This document shows positions 15,188-23,208 of a DNA stretch of 24,586 nucleotides, in pieces. The DNA is from an uncultured Clostridia bacterium (GTDB lineage: Bacteria > Bacillota > Clostridia > TANB77 > CAG-508): positions 1 to 24,586 of the forward strand of contig CAKPKU010000014.1 in the NCBI GenBank assembly GCA_934167365.1, read 5' to 3'. A program made the position numbers and the translations under genes. How positions within the stretch are numbered: the first letter of the stretch is position 1; the number at the start of each line of letters is the position of its first letter. Below the pieces are notes generated by a model. It searched no databases. It saw only the letters and a program-made list of their open reading frames with translations, and had not been told where the DNA came from.

Positions 15188-15895
15188 ATGAAAGTATTTC
15201 TACCAGAGCTTATCCGACAGAATTGCTCTTTAAATTTAGATTTGTTACCATCTAATTGTGAAACTAAGTTTATAAGTGTAACAGGACAAGATGGTGCAGG
15301 AAAAACAAATCTTAGAGATAATCTAGCAGAGCATTTCTCACAAAAAGGAAGTACCGTTGTAACAGCTAAATCGCCATGCGATGCATATTTAGTAAAACTG
15401 CTAAATAATGCAATTAGTCAAAACGGATATAGTGATTGGCTTACAGAGCAAGCATTATTTAATTTTGCAGATGGTCTTTTATCTAATTACATGATTCAAT
15501 TAAATGGTCATTGTGATTATTTTATTTGCCAAAGAGGTCCAGTTGACCAGTATGCACATGGGGTAACGAGAAGTGGAAAGACATATGAAATTATACACAG
15601 CTCACAGAATCCTGAAAGACTTGCGAAGTTTGATGTATATATACATATGAATTGTGACCCAAAAGTTGCATGGGAGCGTGTGGCGGAAGATGAAGGTAAA
15701 GATAGGTATGAATACCCAGAGTATTTTGAACGACAAGTAAAAAATACTCAAAAACTTTATCAAGATATTGTGTCCAAAAAGTATGAAGAGCTAAGTTTTT
15801 TAAATAGCTCAAGGCATATGTATCTTGATACAACCGAATTAACCATAAAGCAGACTTTTGAAAAAGCTCTTATGGAGTTAGAAAAATGTCTTTAA
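15188..15895 (+). CDS. P-loop nucleoside/nucleotide kinase related to thymidylate kinase
   Basis: The 235-residue protein has a Walker A loop GQDGAGKT near residue 34 (thymidylate kinase uses GxDGAGKT). A lid-like region contains WERVAEDEGKDRYEYPEYF, with Arg and Asp residues typical of dNMP or deoxynucleoside kinases. Where thymidylate kinases carry DRYxxS, this protein reads CQRGPVDQYAHG, so it is probably not the housekeeping Tmk. It may phosphorylate a nucleoside or nucleotide, but the substrate is unknown. The start is ATG 15188 after AAGGAGG. It is monocistronic with its own promoter and terminator. Base and codon use is visibly richer in G and C than in neighbouring genes (for example around 15360-15380 and 15670-15690), a hint of horizontal transfer. 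Confidence 0.75.
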   Translation: MKVFLPELIRQNCSLNLDLLPSNCETKFISVTGQDGAGKTNLRDNLAEHFSQKGSTVVTAKSPCDAYLVKLLNNAISQNGYSDWLTEQALFNFADGLLSNYMIQLNGHCDYFICQRGPVDQYAHGVTRSGKTYEIIHSSQNPERLAKFDVYIHMNCDPKVAWERVAEDEGKDRYEYPEYFERQVKNTQKLYQDIVSKKYEELSFLNSSRHMYLDTTELTIKQTFEKALMELEKCL

Positions 15896-15904
15896 AATTT
15901 AGAT

Positions 15905-15950
15905 AAAAGCACTGAAAAAACGATTAAATAGTTTTTCAGTGCTTTTATTG
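15905..15950 (+). terminator. rho-independent terminator
   Basis: AAAAGCACTGAAAAA at 15905-15919 pairs perfectly with TTTTTCAGTGCTTTT at 15932-15946, a 15-bp stem with T-rich tail, ending the kinase transcript. Confidence 0.9.
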
Positions 15951-16083
15951 TATATTAAAAACATTAAATTTATTGAACAATAATTCTAAGTTATTTTATT
16001 TTCTGATAAATAAAAAGTTTTGAATATTTAATAATTATTTTAACAAAGGCTGAAAATATTGTGATAAAGTACTAGAAAAGATA

Positions 16084-16111
16084 TTGACATATGGAAAAAA
16101 AATGGTAAAAT
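16084..16111 (+). promoter_or_regulatory. promoter of the T-box leader and glyS
   Basis: TTGACA at 16084-16089 and TAAAAT at 16106-16111 are 16 bases apart, with a TGG extended -10 element. Transcription would start near 16118 and include the whole T-box. Confidence 0.7.
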
Positions 16112-16117
16112 TATTTC

Positions 16118-16366
16118 ATAAAATGTGATGAAAAAGAATGAATATAACTTCTATTTATAGAGAGCTAATGGTTGGTGAAAATTAGTAATATGAATTATAT
16201 GTGGAACTTTGGAGCATTATTAAAAAGAGCGGATAGAAAATTTCAATAAATACATATTTAATATGTAAAAATATAATATAAAACAAATTGAAATCAGTAT
16301 ATCAATTAGGGTGGAACCGCGGAAAATATTTCGTCCCTAGCTTTATAGGCTAGTGGGCGTTTTTTG
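16118..16366 (+). promoter_or_regulatory. glycine T-box riboswitch leader
   Basis: T-box leaders bind uncharged tRNA and prevent termination. Stem I features are visible: AGAGAG at 16159-16164, then CTAAT pairing with ATTAG around the GGTTGGTG apical segment at 16170-16177. A GGA triplet at 16203-16205 is the likeliest specifier codon for tRNA-Gly (a second GGA is at 16211-16213). The conserved T-box AGGGTGGAACCGCGG is at 16308-16322. The terminator hairpin at 16332-16359 follows. Starvation for charged tRNA-Gly would favour the antiterminator and raise glyS expression. The start is inferred from the promoter. Confidence 0.93.
16332..16366 (+). terminator. regulated terminator of the T-box leader
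   Basis: CGTCC-CTAGC at 16332-16341 pairs with GCTAG-T-GGGCG ending at 16359, with one bulged T, followed by a six-T run. It competes with the antiterminator formed with the T-box sequence. Confidence 0.88.
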
Positions 16367-16436
16367 TATTTAAAATTTTAAAAAATCTACTAAAATACGA
16401 CAATAACCACAGCCAAAAAATAAAGGAGGTTTTTAT

Positions 16437-17819
16437 ATGGTAGATTCAATGGAAAAAATTGTAAGTTTATGCAAAAACAGAGGATTTATATATCCAGGTT
16501 CAGAAATTTATGGAGGTCTAGCTAATACTTGGGATTACGGGCCTTTAGGTTCAGAGCTTAAAAATAATGTAAAAAAAGCATGGCAAAAGAAATTTATACA
16601 AGAATGTAAATACAATGTAGGATTAGATGCAGCAATATTTATGAATCCTGAAACATGGGTAGCAACAGGACATGTTGGCGGTTTTAGTGATCCACTAATT
16701 GATTGTAAAGAATGTAAAACAAGACACAGAGCAGATAAATTAATAGAAGAATGGGCAACTAAAAATGGTCAAGATTTAGTAGCTGATGGTTGGTCTGATG
16801 AAGAAATGATTAAATTCATGGATGATCATGATATAAATTGTCCAAACTGTGGAAAACACAATTTTACAGGAATTCGTAAGTTTAATTTAATGTTCAAAAC
16901 ATTCCAAGGTGTAACAGAAGATTCAACATCACAAATATATTTAAGACCTGAAACAGCACAAGGTATATTTGTAAACTTCAAAAATGTAATGAGAACTACA
17001 AGAAGAAAATTACCAACAGGAATAGCTCAAATTGGTAAAGCTTTCAGAAATGAAATAACACCAGGTAACTTTACATTTAGAACACGTGAATTTGAACAAA
17101 TGGAATTAGAGTTTTTCTGCAAACCAGGAACAGATGAAGAATGGTTCAAATATTGGGAAGAATTCTGCAAAAATTGGTTATTATCACTTGGAATGGATGA
17201 AAACAACATTCGTTTAAGACAACATAGTAAAGAAGAGCTTGTTTTTTATAGCAAAGGAACAACAGATATTGAATTTAAATTCCCATTTGGATGGGGAGAG
17301 CTATGGGGAATAGCAGATAGAACAGATTATGATTTATCAAGACATATGGAGCATTCAAAACAAGATTTATCTTATTTAGATCCAGAAACAAACGAAAAAT
17401 ATACACCATATGTAATAGAGCCATCATTAGGATGTGACAGAGCAACACTTGCATTTTTATGTAACAGCTATGAAGAAGAAGAAATTGCAGAAGGAGACAC
17501 AAGAACAGTTCTTCATTTACACCCAGCATTAGCACCATACAAAGTTGCAGTACTTCCATTATCTAAAAAATTAAGCGAAAAAGCTTCAGAAGTGTATGAA
17601 AAATTAGCAAAAGATTTTATGTGCGATTATGATGAAGCTGGAAGTATTGGAAAAAGATATAGAAGAGAAGATGAAATAGGAACACCATATTGTGTGACAA
17701 TTGACTTTGACACATTAGAAGATAATCAAGTTACTATAAGAGATAGAGATACAATGGAACAAGTTAGAGTTTCTATTGATGAATTAAATAATTGGATAAA
17801 AAATAAAATAGAGTTTTAA
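16437..17819 (+). CDS. glyS: glycyl-tRNA synthetase, alpha2 (single-chain) type
   Basis: This class II enzyme charges tRNA-Gly with glycine. The 460-residue length is that of the dimeric single-chain form and not the separate alpha and beta subunits. Visible features are FIYPGSEIYGG with NTWDYGPLG near the N-terminus, a Cys-rich insert (DCKECKTRH and NCPNCGKHNF), class II motif 2 (RPETAQG, IGKAFRNEITP, RTREFEQMELEFFC) and motif 3 GCDRATLAFL near residue 331. The C-terminal anticodon-binding domain follows from about residue 355. Start ATG 16437 follows AAAGGAGG. It is controlled by the T-box just upstream and ends in its own terminator. Confidence 0.98.
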   Translation: MVDSMEKIVSLCKNRGFIYPGSEIYGGLANTWDYGPLGSELKNNVKKAWQKKFIQECKYNVGLDAAIFMNPETWVATGHVGGFSDPLIDCKECKTRHRADKLIEEWATKNGQDLVADGWSDEEMIKFMDDHDINCPNCGKHNFTGIRKFNLMFKTFQGVTEDSTSQIYLRPETAQGIFVNFKNVMRTTRRKLPTGIAQIGKAFRNEITPGNFTFRTREFEQMELEFFCKPGTDEEWFKYWEEFCKNWLLSLGMDENNIRLRQHSKEELVFYSKGTTDIEFKFPFGWGELWGIADRTDYDLSRHMEHSKQDLSYLDPETNEKYTPYVIEPSLGCDRATLAFLCNSYEEEEIAEGDTRTVLHLHPALAPYKVAVLPLSKKLSEKASEVYEKLAKDFMCDYDEAGSIGKRYRREDEIGTPYCVTIDFDTLEDNQVTIRDRDTMEQVRVSIDELNNWIKNKIEF

Positions 17820-17828
17820 TATATAATC

Positions 17829-17870
17829 AAATCATCCTTTTACTTATATAAGGCAAGAGGGTGATTTTGT
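17829..17870 (+). terminator. rho-independent terminator after glyS
   Basis: AAATCATCCTTTT at 17829-17841 pairs with AAGAGGGTGATTT at 17855-17867 (13 pairs including G-U), followed by T-rich sequence. Confidence 0.8.
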
Positions 17871-17906
17871 TTGCTCTAAAATATTGTTAGGTATGCAAAT
17901 TATTTC

Positions 17907-17935
17907 TTGATTGTAAAAAGGTAAAATAGTATACT
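17907..17935 (+). promoter_or_regulatory. promoter of the helicase operon
   Basis: TTGATT at 17907-17912 and TATACT at 17930-17935 are 17 bases apart, 30 bases before the helicase ATG at 17965. Confidence 0.55.
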
Positions 17936-17964
17936 ATTTATATATAATAAAAGGAGATAAAGTT

Positions 17965-20900
17965 ATGGATAATGTTTTTGATATAGAGAATTTTAATATA
18001 ATACAAGATAGTAATAATTATTACTTTTTTAGAGCACTAAACATGGCAGATAATAACGATATTGATAATGATATTACAACAGATAAAAATGGAAACATAA
18101 CAAGAATTCGTACAGATAGAGAAAGATGGGAAGAAACTCACACTGAAAGAGCTCCAAGATATAATAAAGAAGTTGAGTTATCCTTAAGACAAATAAATGA
18201 TCATATAAAAATGAGATACAGCAAAGAAACAAACTGTATCTCTTTATCAAGCAATGCAAATGTTTCAATTGTATATGGTAGAGGTTCATATACAGATAAA
18301 TATGTAATTGTAAAAGTCCCAAAAAATGAAATGGGAAAAAATATTGTAAATGCAGGTCAGTATATGCTTGAAGAAGTTGAAAAGCGTATAAATGAAGCAA
18401 TAGAAGGTTTAAATAAAACAGAAAACGAAGAATTATTTAATTTAATTAACCAAATAAGAAATGCCACAACATCGGATAAAATAGCAGACATAATATTGAG
18501 TTCACAAAAACTTAATATAACAAGCCAAATGAACTATATGGGAACAAAAATAAAAGATAGAGCAGATGTATTACCAGCAAGAGCAAGACTTAGCAATTAT
18601 CAATCACTAAATGAAGAGCAAACACTAGAAAAAAATAAAATAATGGGAATATTAACAGTATTAGAGCGAAAAGGTGTTATGGAACCAATAATACCAAATA
18701 CAACAACAAATTCAAATTTAGCAAGAACATTAGGAAATGCGTTTTCATCAAGTGAAGTTATACATTATGGAGATATTGAAAAAAGCGAAATAATTCCAGT
18801 TTCGAAAGATATAATGGATATGTTTGCACTTTTACAGCAAGTAAAAGAAAAATCTCCAAATGAAGCGCAAAATATAGATGAAATAGAAAGAAAATTATTA
18901 GAATATGCAAATAATGGATATGAAATACAAAATAAAAATGGAGAGCTTGTATTTACAAATGGTCAAGATACAATAAATATTGATGAAACATCACAAAAAT
19001 TATTGGAGCTACAAGAAACAGAGCTACCGAATGTTTCAATAGATGAAATGTATGAGTTAACCCAAGGAAAAATAGATTATAAATCTGCAATGCAAATGCA
19101 AAAAATGTTATTATTTTATGCAAATAAATCAAGAGCAAAAGCAATAGCACTTTCAAATATTATAAGTGAAATAGCAGAAAATAATCCACAATATGTAAAT
19201 GTAATACAAAATATTAAAACACAAACTTTTTCAATTGAGCCCAAAATAATAACAAGACAAAACGAACGAGGATATAAATTAAGTGAATCAGTAAATATTG
19301 GAGCCAAAGGGGAAGAAATTGAACTTATAAAAGATATACAAAATTTACCAATTGAAGAAATAATTGAAACAATAGAATCAAAAGCACAAGTTATTGATTC
19401 AGATATAATAAGACAAAGATTTTCTAAAATAATGTATGACAAACCAATAGATAAACAAACATATTATGCAAAAGCAATTATAGATTCTTATAATTGGGAA
19501 AAAACAGGAATTGGATTTAGACCAGAAGAAAGGCAAGAATTTGAAAAAAGATTAAAAAATACAGATATAATAAATTTATACGAAAAATTAACAAAATTAA
19601 ATTTACCAGAAAAAACAATATCACAAATGATATTAAATATTGCAATAAATAAAAATTTTTCAAATATATTAAACATGGAAAATTTTGAAGAGCAAATTAA
19701 AGAGCATACAGAAGAGCTAACACAAGACTTATCAATTGATCAAGTAGAAACATTTTTAGGATATTATGATGTACCTGGAACAGATATAGTATTAAGAGAG
19801 TACCAACAAAGAGCAGTAAATAATGCAAATAAAAAGTTTGAAGAAAGACAATTTGCATCAATAATATTACCAACAGGAGCGGGAAAAAGTTTTGTTGCAA
19901 TGACAGAGCTATTAGAGCATAAAAATGATAGAATGCTGTATTTAGCACCATCAAATGAAATATTAGATCAAATTAGAAAATATATAATAGAAAATATTCA
20001 CGGAACAAAAGGAACATTAAACAAAACACCTGATCAAATAATAAAAGAAGTATTTCCAAATTTAGAACTAGCCACATATCAAAGCTTATTACATAAAAAA
20101 GGTGATATATTAAAAGAAAGTAAATATGACTTTATGGTATTAGATGAATTACACAGAACTGGAGCAGAAAAATGGCAAAAGAAATTGGAACTATTATTAG
20201 AATCACAAGAAGAGCAAACAAAAATATTAGGAATAACAGCAACACCAGAACGTGATGCAGATGGCAGAAATATGGCGGATGAATTAGCCTTAAAAATTGG
20301 TAAAAAATATAACAAAGCATATACTGAGGAAGAAGTAAAAGTAGGAAAACATATAGCTATGAATATGGACTTAATAGAAGCAATTAGACTTGGTATAGTA
20401 GTAAATCCTAAAATAGTATCATGTGAATATAATATAATACATGGAGGTACATTAGAAAAGTTATTACAAAGAATAAATGAAATAGAAGATGAAACTAAAA
20501 AAACAGAGCTAATGCAAAAATATGAAAACTTAAGAGGAAAATTATCTAATGCCCAAGGTATACCAGAGCTATTAGCTCAAAATATACAAAAAAAGAACGG
20601 AAGATACATTGTTTTCATACCAGTTTCAGATGATGGTGAAGATTTAGAAGATGAATATGGAAATAAATCAAGTAAAAAGAATCCAGAAGATAAAATAAAA
20701 GAAGCTGAAATGCAATTAAGAGAATGGCTACAAGGAGTAGATGAAACAAAATATGATGAACAAGGCAATATAATAGATGGTCCAGAAATATATTCAATGT
20801 TAGGTCAATATAGTAAAAACAGAAATGCTAGTGAACTGAATGAATTTGAAACATCTGATAGTGAACACACAAAAATAATGATTGTAATGAACAAATTAAA

Positions 20901-21780
20901 TGAAGGTGTTCACGTAAGAGGAATTGACGGAATAATATGGACGAGAGCACTAGATGAAAATTCAAAAATATTATTATTACAACAACTAGGAAGAGCAATA
21001 TATGGTATAGATCCACAAAAGCCAGTAAAAGATGAAGATAGACCACTAGTAATAGATTTGCCAAATAATTTACTAAATGTAGATTTACAAAAAACAATAA
21101 ACACATATACACAAAAAGATGACTTAGAGCTATTAAATGAAATGGTAGAATGGGTACAAGCACATGATGGATATATACCAGATATAAACAGCAATAGCAG
21201 AGAAGAAGCAAGAAGAGCTATTACATTAAAAAGAATACAAAGCAAGTACGAAAAATATTTACAAAATCCAGAACTATACAATGATTTTGACGAAGAAGAG
21301 CAAGAAGAGATAGAAGAAATACAAAATATAATAAAAAAAGGATCCGAAATAGATTTATGGGAAATAGAATTTCCAGACAAAATAGGAAAAAATGGAAAAA
21401 AAGTAAATGAGAGCGAATTAGAAAATATAGAATTCTATTTAGAAGGAACAATGAGAGATTTATATGAATTGCAAGAGGAGATAGAGGAAGAAGAAGAAAA
21501 AGGAACTGTAGAGCGATTTATTGGAATAATAGAAACACTAATTAATTTAATTGAAACAGATAAACCTGAGGTAATAGAAATAAAAACGAGTGATACCATA
21601 GGAAAATTAGCAGAAGGATTAGGAATAAGCGAAGAGCAAATAGAAGAAGCAGGTTTAGATTCAACGTTTAAAATTGGACAACAAAAAGTAAATATAGCAG
21701 GAGTCTATAGAGATGCAAGAGATGTAGCAGAGGGGAAAAAGAAAAAAAGAACTACAACGCGGAAAACCTCCAACACTTGA
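17965..21780 (+). CDS. large SF2 helicase with novel N-terminal domain (possible ADP-ribosyltransferase-like)
   Basis: The 1271-residue protein has an N-terminal domain (about 19-150) with YYFFRAL (Arg23), NCISLSSNANVSIVYG (residues 90-105) and YVIVKVPK. This order, an Arg strand, a Ser-rich strand then a helix with Glu136, resembles ADP-ribosyltransferase folds, but that is inference. Residues 150-600 form a long helical region without a known domain. The SF2 helicase core starts near residue 605 (REYQQRAVNNA). Motif I is LPTGAGKS near 637, motif II DELH near 726, motif III GITATPERD near 756, and motif VI QQLGRAIY near 1005. An acidic coiled tail follows. Start ATG 17965 follows AAAGGAG. 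The last 90 residues lie in a 325-bp tandem repeat, and the natural C-terminus may be longer (see the frameshifted block). It leads an operon with the small gene at 22276. It may act in defence or mobile-element biology, but this is not shown. Confidence 0.85.
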   Translation: MDNVFDIENFNIIQDSNNYYFFRALNMADNNDIDNDITTDKNGNITRIRTDRERWEETHTERAPRYNKEVELSLRQINDHIKMRYSKETNCISLSSNANVSIVYGRGSYTDKYVIVKVPKNEMGKNIVNAGQYMLEEVEKRINEAIEGLNKTENEELFNLINQIRNATTSDKIADIILSSQKLNITSQMNYMGTKIKDRADVLPARARLSNYQSLNEEQTLEKNKIMGILTVLERKGVMEPIIPNTTTNSNLARTLGNAFSSSEVIHYGDIEKSEIIPVSKDIMDMFALLQQVKEKSPNEAQNIDEIERKLLEYANNGYEIQNKNGELVFTNGQDTINIDETSQKLLELQETELPNVSIDEMYELTQGKIDYKSAMQMQKMLLFYANKSRAKAIALSNIISEIAENNPQYVNVIQNIKTQTFSIEPKIITRQNERGYKLSESVNIGAKGEEIELIKDIQNLPIEEIIETIESKAQVIDSDIIRQRFSKIMYDKPIDKQTYYAKAIIDSYNWEKTGIGFRPEERQEFEKRLKNTDIINLYEKLTKLNLPEKTISQMILNIAINKNFSNILNMENFEEQIKEHTEELTQDLSIDQVETFLGYYDVPGTDIVLREYQQRAVNNANKKFEERQFASIILPTGAGKSFVAMTELLEHKNDRMLYLAPSNEILDQIRKYIIENIHGTKGTLNKTPDQIIKEVFPNLELATYQSLLHKKGDILKESKYDFMVLDELHRTGAEKWQKKLELLLESQEEQTKILGITATPERDADGRNMADELALKIGKKYNKAYTEEEVKVGKHIAMNMDLIEAIRLGIVVNPKIVSCEYNIIHGGTLEKLLQRINEIEDETKKTELMQKYENLRGKLSNAQGIPELLAQNIQKKNGRYIVFIPVSDDGEDLEDEYGNKSSKKNPEDKIKEAEMQLREWLQGVDETKYDEQGNIIDGPEIYSMLGQYSKNRNASELNEFETSDSEHTKIMIVMNKLNEGVHVRGIDGIIWTRALDENSKILLLQQLGRAIYGIDPQKPVKDEDRPLVIDLPNNLLNVDLQKTINTYTQKDDLELLNEMVEWVQAHDGYIPDINSNSREEARRAITLKRIQSKYEKYLQNPELYNDFDEEEQEEIEEIQNIIKKGSEIDLWEIEFPDKIGKNGKKVNESELENIEFYLEGTMRDLYELQEEIEEEEEKGTVERFIGIIETLINLIETDKPEVIEIKTSDTIGKLAEGLGISEEQIEEAGLDSTFKIGQQKVNIAGVYRDARDVAEGKKKKRTTTRKTSNT

Positions 21781-22160
21781 GCAAGTAGATAAATTAAAAG
21801 AGCTAGGAATATCATTAGAAGAAATAAATGCAACCCAAGAATTTATAGAAAAGATAGAGACACTAATTAATTTAGTTGAAACAGATAAACCTGAGGTAAT
21901 AAAAATAAAAACGAGTGATACCATAGGAAAATTAGCAGAAGGATTAGGAATAAGCGAAGAGCAAATAGAAGAAGCAGGTTTAGATTCAACGTTTAAAATT
22001 GGACAACAAAAAGCATGTATAGTAAGAGCCTATAGAGATGCAAGAGATGTAGCAGAGGGGAAAAAGAAAAAAAGAACTACAACGCGGAAATCCTCCAACA
22101 CCTGAGCAAGTAGATAAATTAAAAAAGCTAGGAATATCATTAGAAAAGAAAAGAAAATCA
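21511..22160 (+). repeat. 325-bp tandem direct duplication at the helicase 3' end
   Basis: Unit 1 (about 21511-21835) and unit 2 (about 21836-22160) align at a constant offset of 325 bases with roughly a dozen substitutions in the central 250 bases. Both units encode the segment IKTSDTIGKLAEGLGISEEQ and both contain the identical A7 run (21742-21748 and 22067-22073). 325 is 3 x 108 + 1, so each unit shifts the reading frame by one base. Confidence 0.93.
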
Positions 22161-22298
22161 AAAAAAGAGCTAGCTGAAGCAGCTTTTCCTGCAATAACAG
22201 ACCCAGATTTATTAGATTCAGAGCAACAAGCTTTAGATACACTAATATCAAAAACAGAAGAAAAAGGAGGCAAAAATGGTCAAAAGCAACAATCGTAA
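21749..22298 (+). pseudogene. out-of-frame C-terminal continuation of the helicase
   Basis: Two stop-free blocks follow the helicase A7 run in another frame: 21749-22105 and, after the second A7 run, 22074-22298. They encode coherent protein: GKPPTLEQVDKLKELGISLE, a second copy of the 108-residue unit, then PPTPEQVDKLKKLGISLE and a tail ending GGKNGQKQQS. Removing one A from each A7 run would join everything into a single protein about 170 residues longer, ending at 22298 and overlapping the next gene by 23 bases. It is either a recent frameshift decay or a site of transcriptional slippage. I cannot decide between them from one sequence. Confidence 0.7.
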
Positions 22299-22743
22299 AA
22301 ATGCATATCAAGAGGCATACACAATTTTACAAGAGCTAGACGAAAAAGAATATTTAAAAATACCACCAGAAGTAATACAAGCACTAAAAGAAAATAGGAA
22401 TGAAGAATATTACTACGAAGTAGATGAAGATACAGAGCTAAAATATCAGCCAATGTTACCAGAAACAAAAGCAATATTATTCAATATATTCAGAGATTAT
22501 CTAGCAACACCAGAGCAAAAAGAAAAAATTAAAAAAATGATATTAGAAGAAAGGGCAAAATTAGAAGTAAAAAAGAAACAGCAATATAATCCAGAAAATA
22601 TTTTTAAGTCAAATACACAACAAGCAACAAAGATAGAAACAGTAAAAGAAACAGAAGCTCTTGTTAAAGTAAAAAAAGAAAATTGGTTAAAAAAGGCTAT
22701 TGAAAAGATAAAAAATCTATTTAAAAAACACGATAATATATAA
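22276..22743 (+). CDS. small helical partner protein of the helicase operon
   Basis: The 155-residue protein is soluble and highly charged. Segments visible are AYTILQELDEKEYLKIPPEV (about 14-33), LPETKAILFNIFRDYLATPE (about 60-80), a Lys/Glu-rich coil from about 80-105 and a basic C-terminal helix with WLKKAIEKIKNLFKK. I recall similar small proteins in gut Clostridia but no named function. AAGGAGG at 22264-22270 is inside the frameshifted helicase tail, and the start ATG 22276 would overlap the restored helicase reading frame by 23 bases, indicating translational coupling. It may be a regulatory or structural partner of the helicase. Confidence 0.75.
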   Translation: MVKSNNRKNAYQEAYTILQELDEKEYLKIPPEVIQALKENRNEEYYYEVDEDTELKYQPMLPETKAILFNIFRDYLATPEQKEKIKKMILEERAKLEVKKKQQYNPENIFKSNTQQATKIETVKETEALVKVKKENWLKKAIEKIKNLFKKHDNI

Positions 22744-22967
22744 AAATGTGAAATTAGCATATGTATGATATAAAAAATGAAGAGATTTTAAAAGAGGTAA
22801 TTGAAACCATTTAGACAACTTATTGAATTTGGTAAGAATTTTTTTTATATTAATAATAAAAGCTTTTAAATAAAACATTAAAAATTTTTATGCATCATAG
22901 AAAAATAGACATTTATAATAATAACGGTAATATATACGAATCTATAAAAGGATAATGTGAATTTGAT
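22744..22967. other. A+T-rich gap without a supported gene
   Basis: After the stop at 22743 there is no clear terminator. A 17-codon ORF starting near 22761 (MYDIKNEEILKEVIETI) lacks a good ribosome binding site and may be a remnant. I see no other conserved element before the promoter at 22968. Confidence 0.4.
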
Positions 22968-23000
22968 TTGACAAATAATACACTACATGTTACCATAACA
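22968..23000 (+). promoter_or_regulatory. promoter of a structured leader or small RNA
   Basis: TTGACA at 22968-22973 is followed by 17 bases, a TGT extended -10 and TACCAT at 22991-22996, then AACA. Predicted transcription start is near 23003. It has the same hexamers and spacing as the minus-strand promoter at 13953-13921, including TACCATAACA. Confidence 0.6.
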
Positions 23001-23002
23001 TC

Positions 23003-23145
23003 ATAGTATTTCAATTAGACCATTCGCGTAATACTATCTTAAGAAAATAAACTAGAAATAGTTTTAATAATAAAGAATGTTATAAAATCTTTCTTTATGA
23101 ATGGCAAAAATATAAACCATAGCAAAATTTTATGGTTGTTTTTGC
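23003..23145 (+). ncRNA. candidate structured RNA with four successive hairpins
   Basis: From the predicted start site four stem-loops follow almost without gaps. P1: ATAGTATT 23003-23010 with AATACTAT 23030-23037. P2: AAACTA 23049-23054 with TAGTTT 23059-23064 around a GAAA tetraloop. P3: ATAAAGAA 23070-23077 with TTCTTTAT 23091-23098. P4: AACCATA 23115-23121 with TATGGTT 23131-23137, followed by GTTTTTGC and an outer GCAAAAA/TTTTTGC pairing, resembling a weak terminator. It could be a free small RNA or an attenuator leader of the methyltransferase at 23209, for which I see no other promoter. I recognise no known RNA family. Confidence 0.5.
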
Positions 23146-23208
23146 ATATGTTCATAAGGAGGGATTTTTTTCTTTACAACCAAATAAAAAAATATAAGGA
23201 GATAGAAA

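Noticed and set aside
20910..21380. Minus-strand frame of 156 residues within the helicase
   Set aside because: It lies wholly inside a clear + strand gene, has Ser/Cys/Phe-rich low-complexity composition typical of the antisense of A-rich DNA, and has no ribosome binding site.
22761..22814. 17-codon ORF as an antitoxin or leader gene
   Set aside because: There is no ribosome binding site and no recognisable pattern, and it is too short to support.
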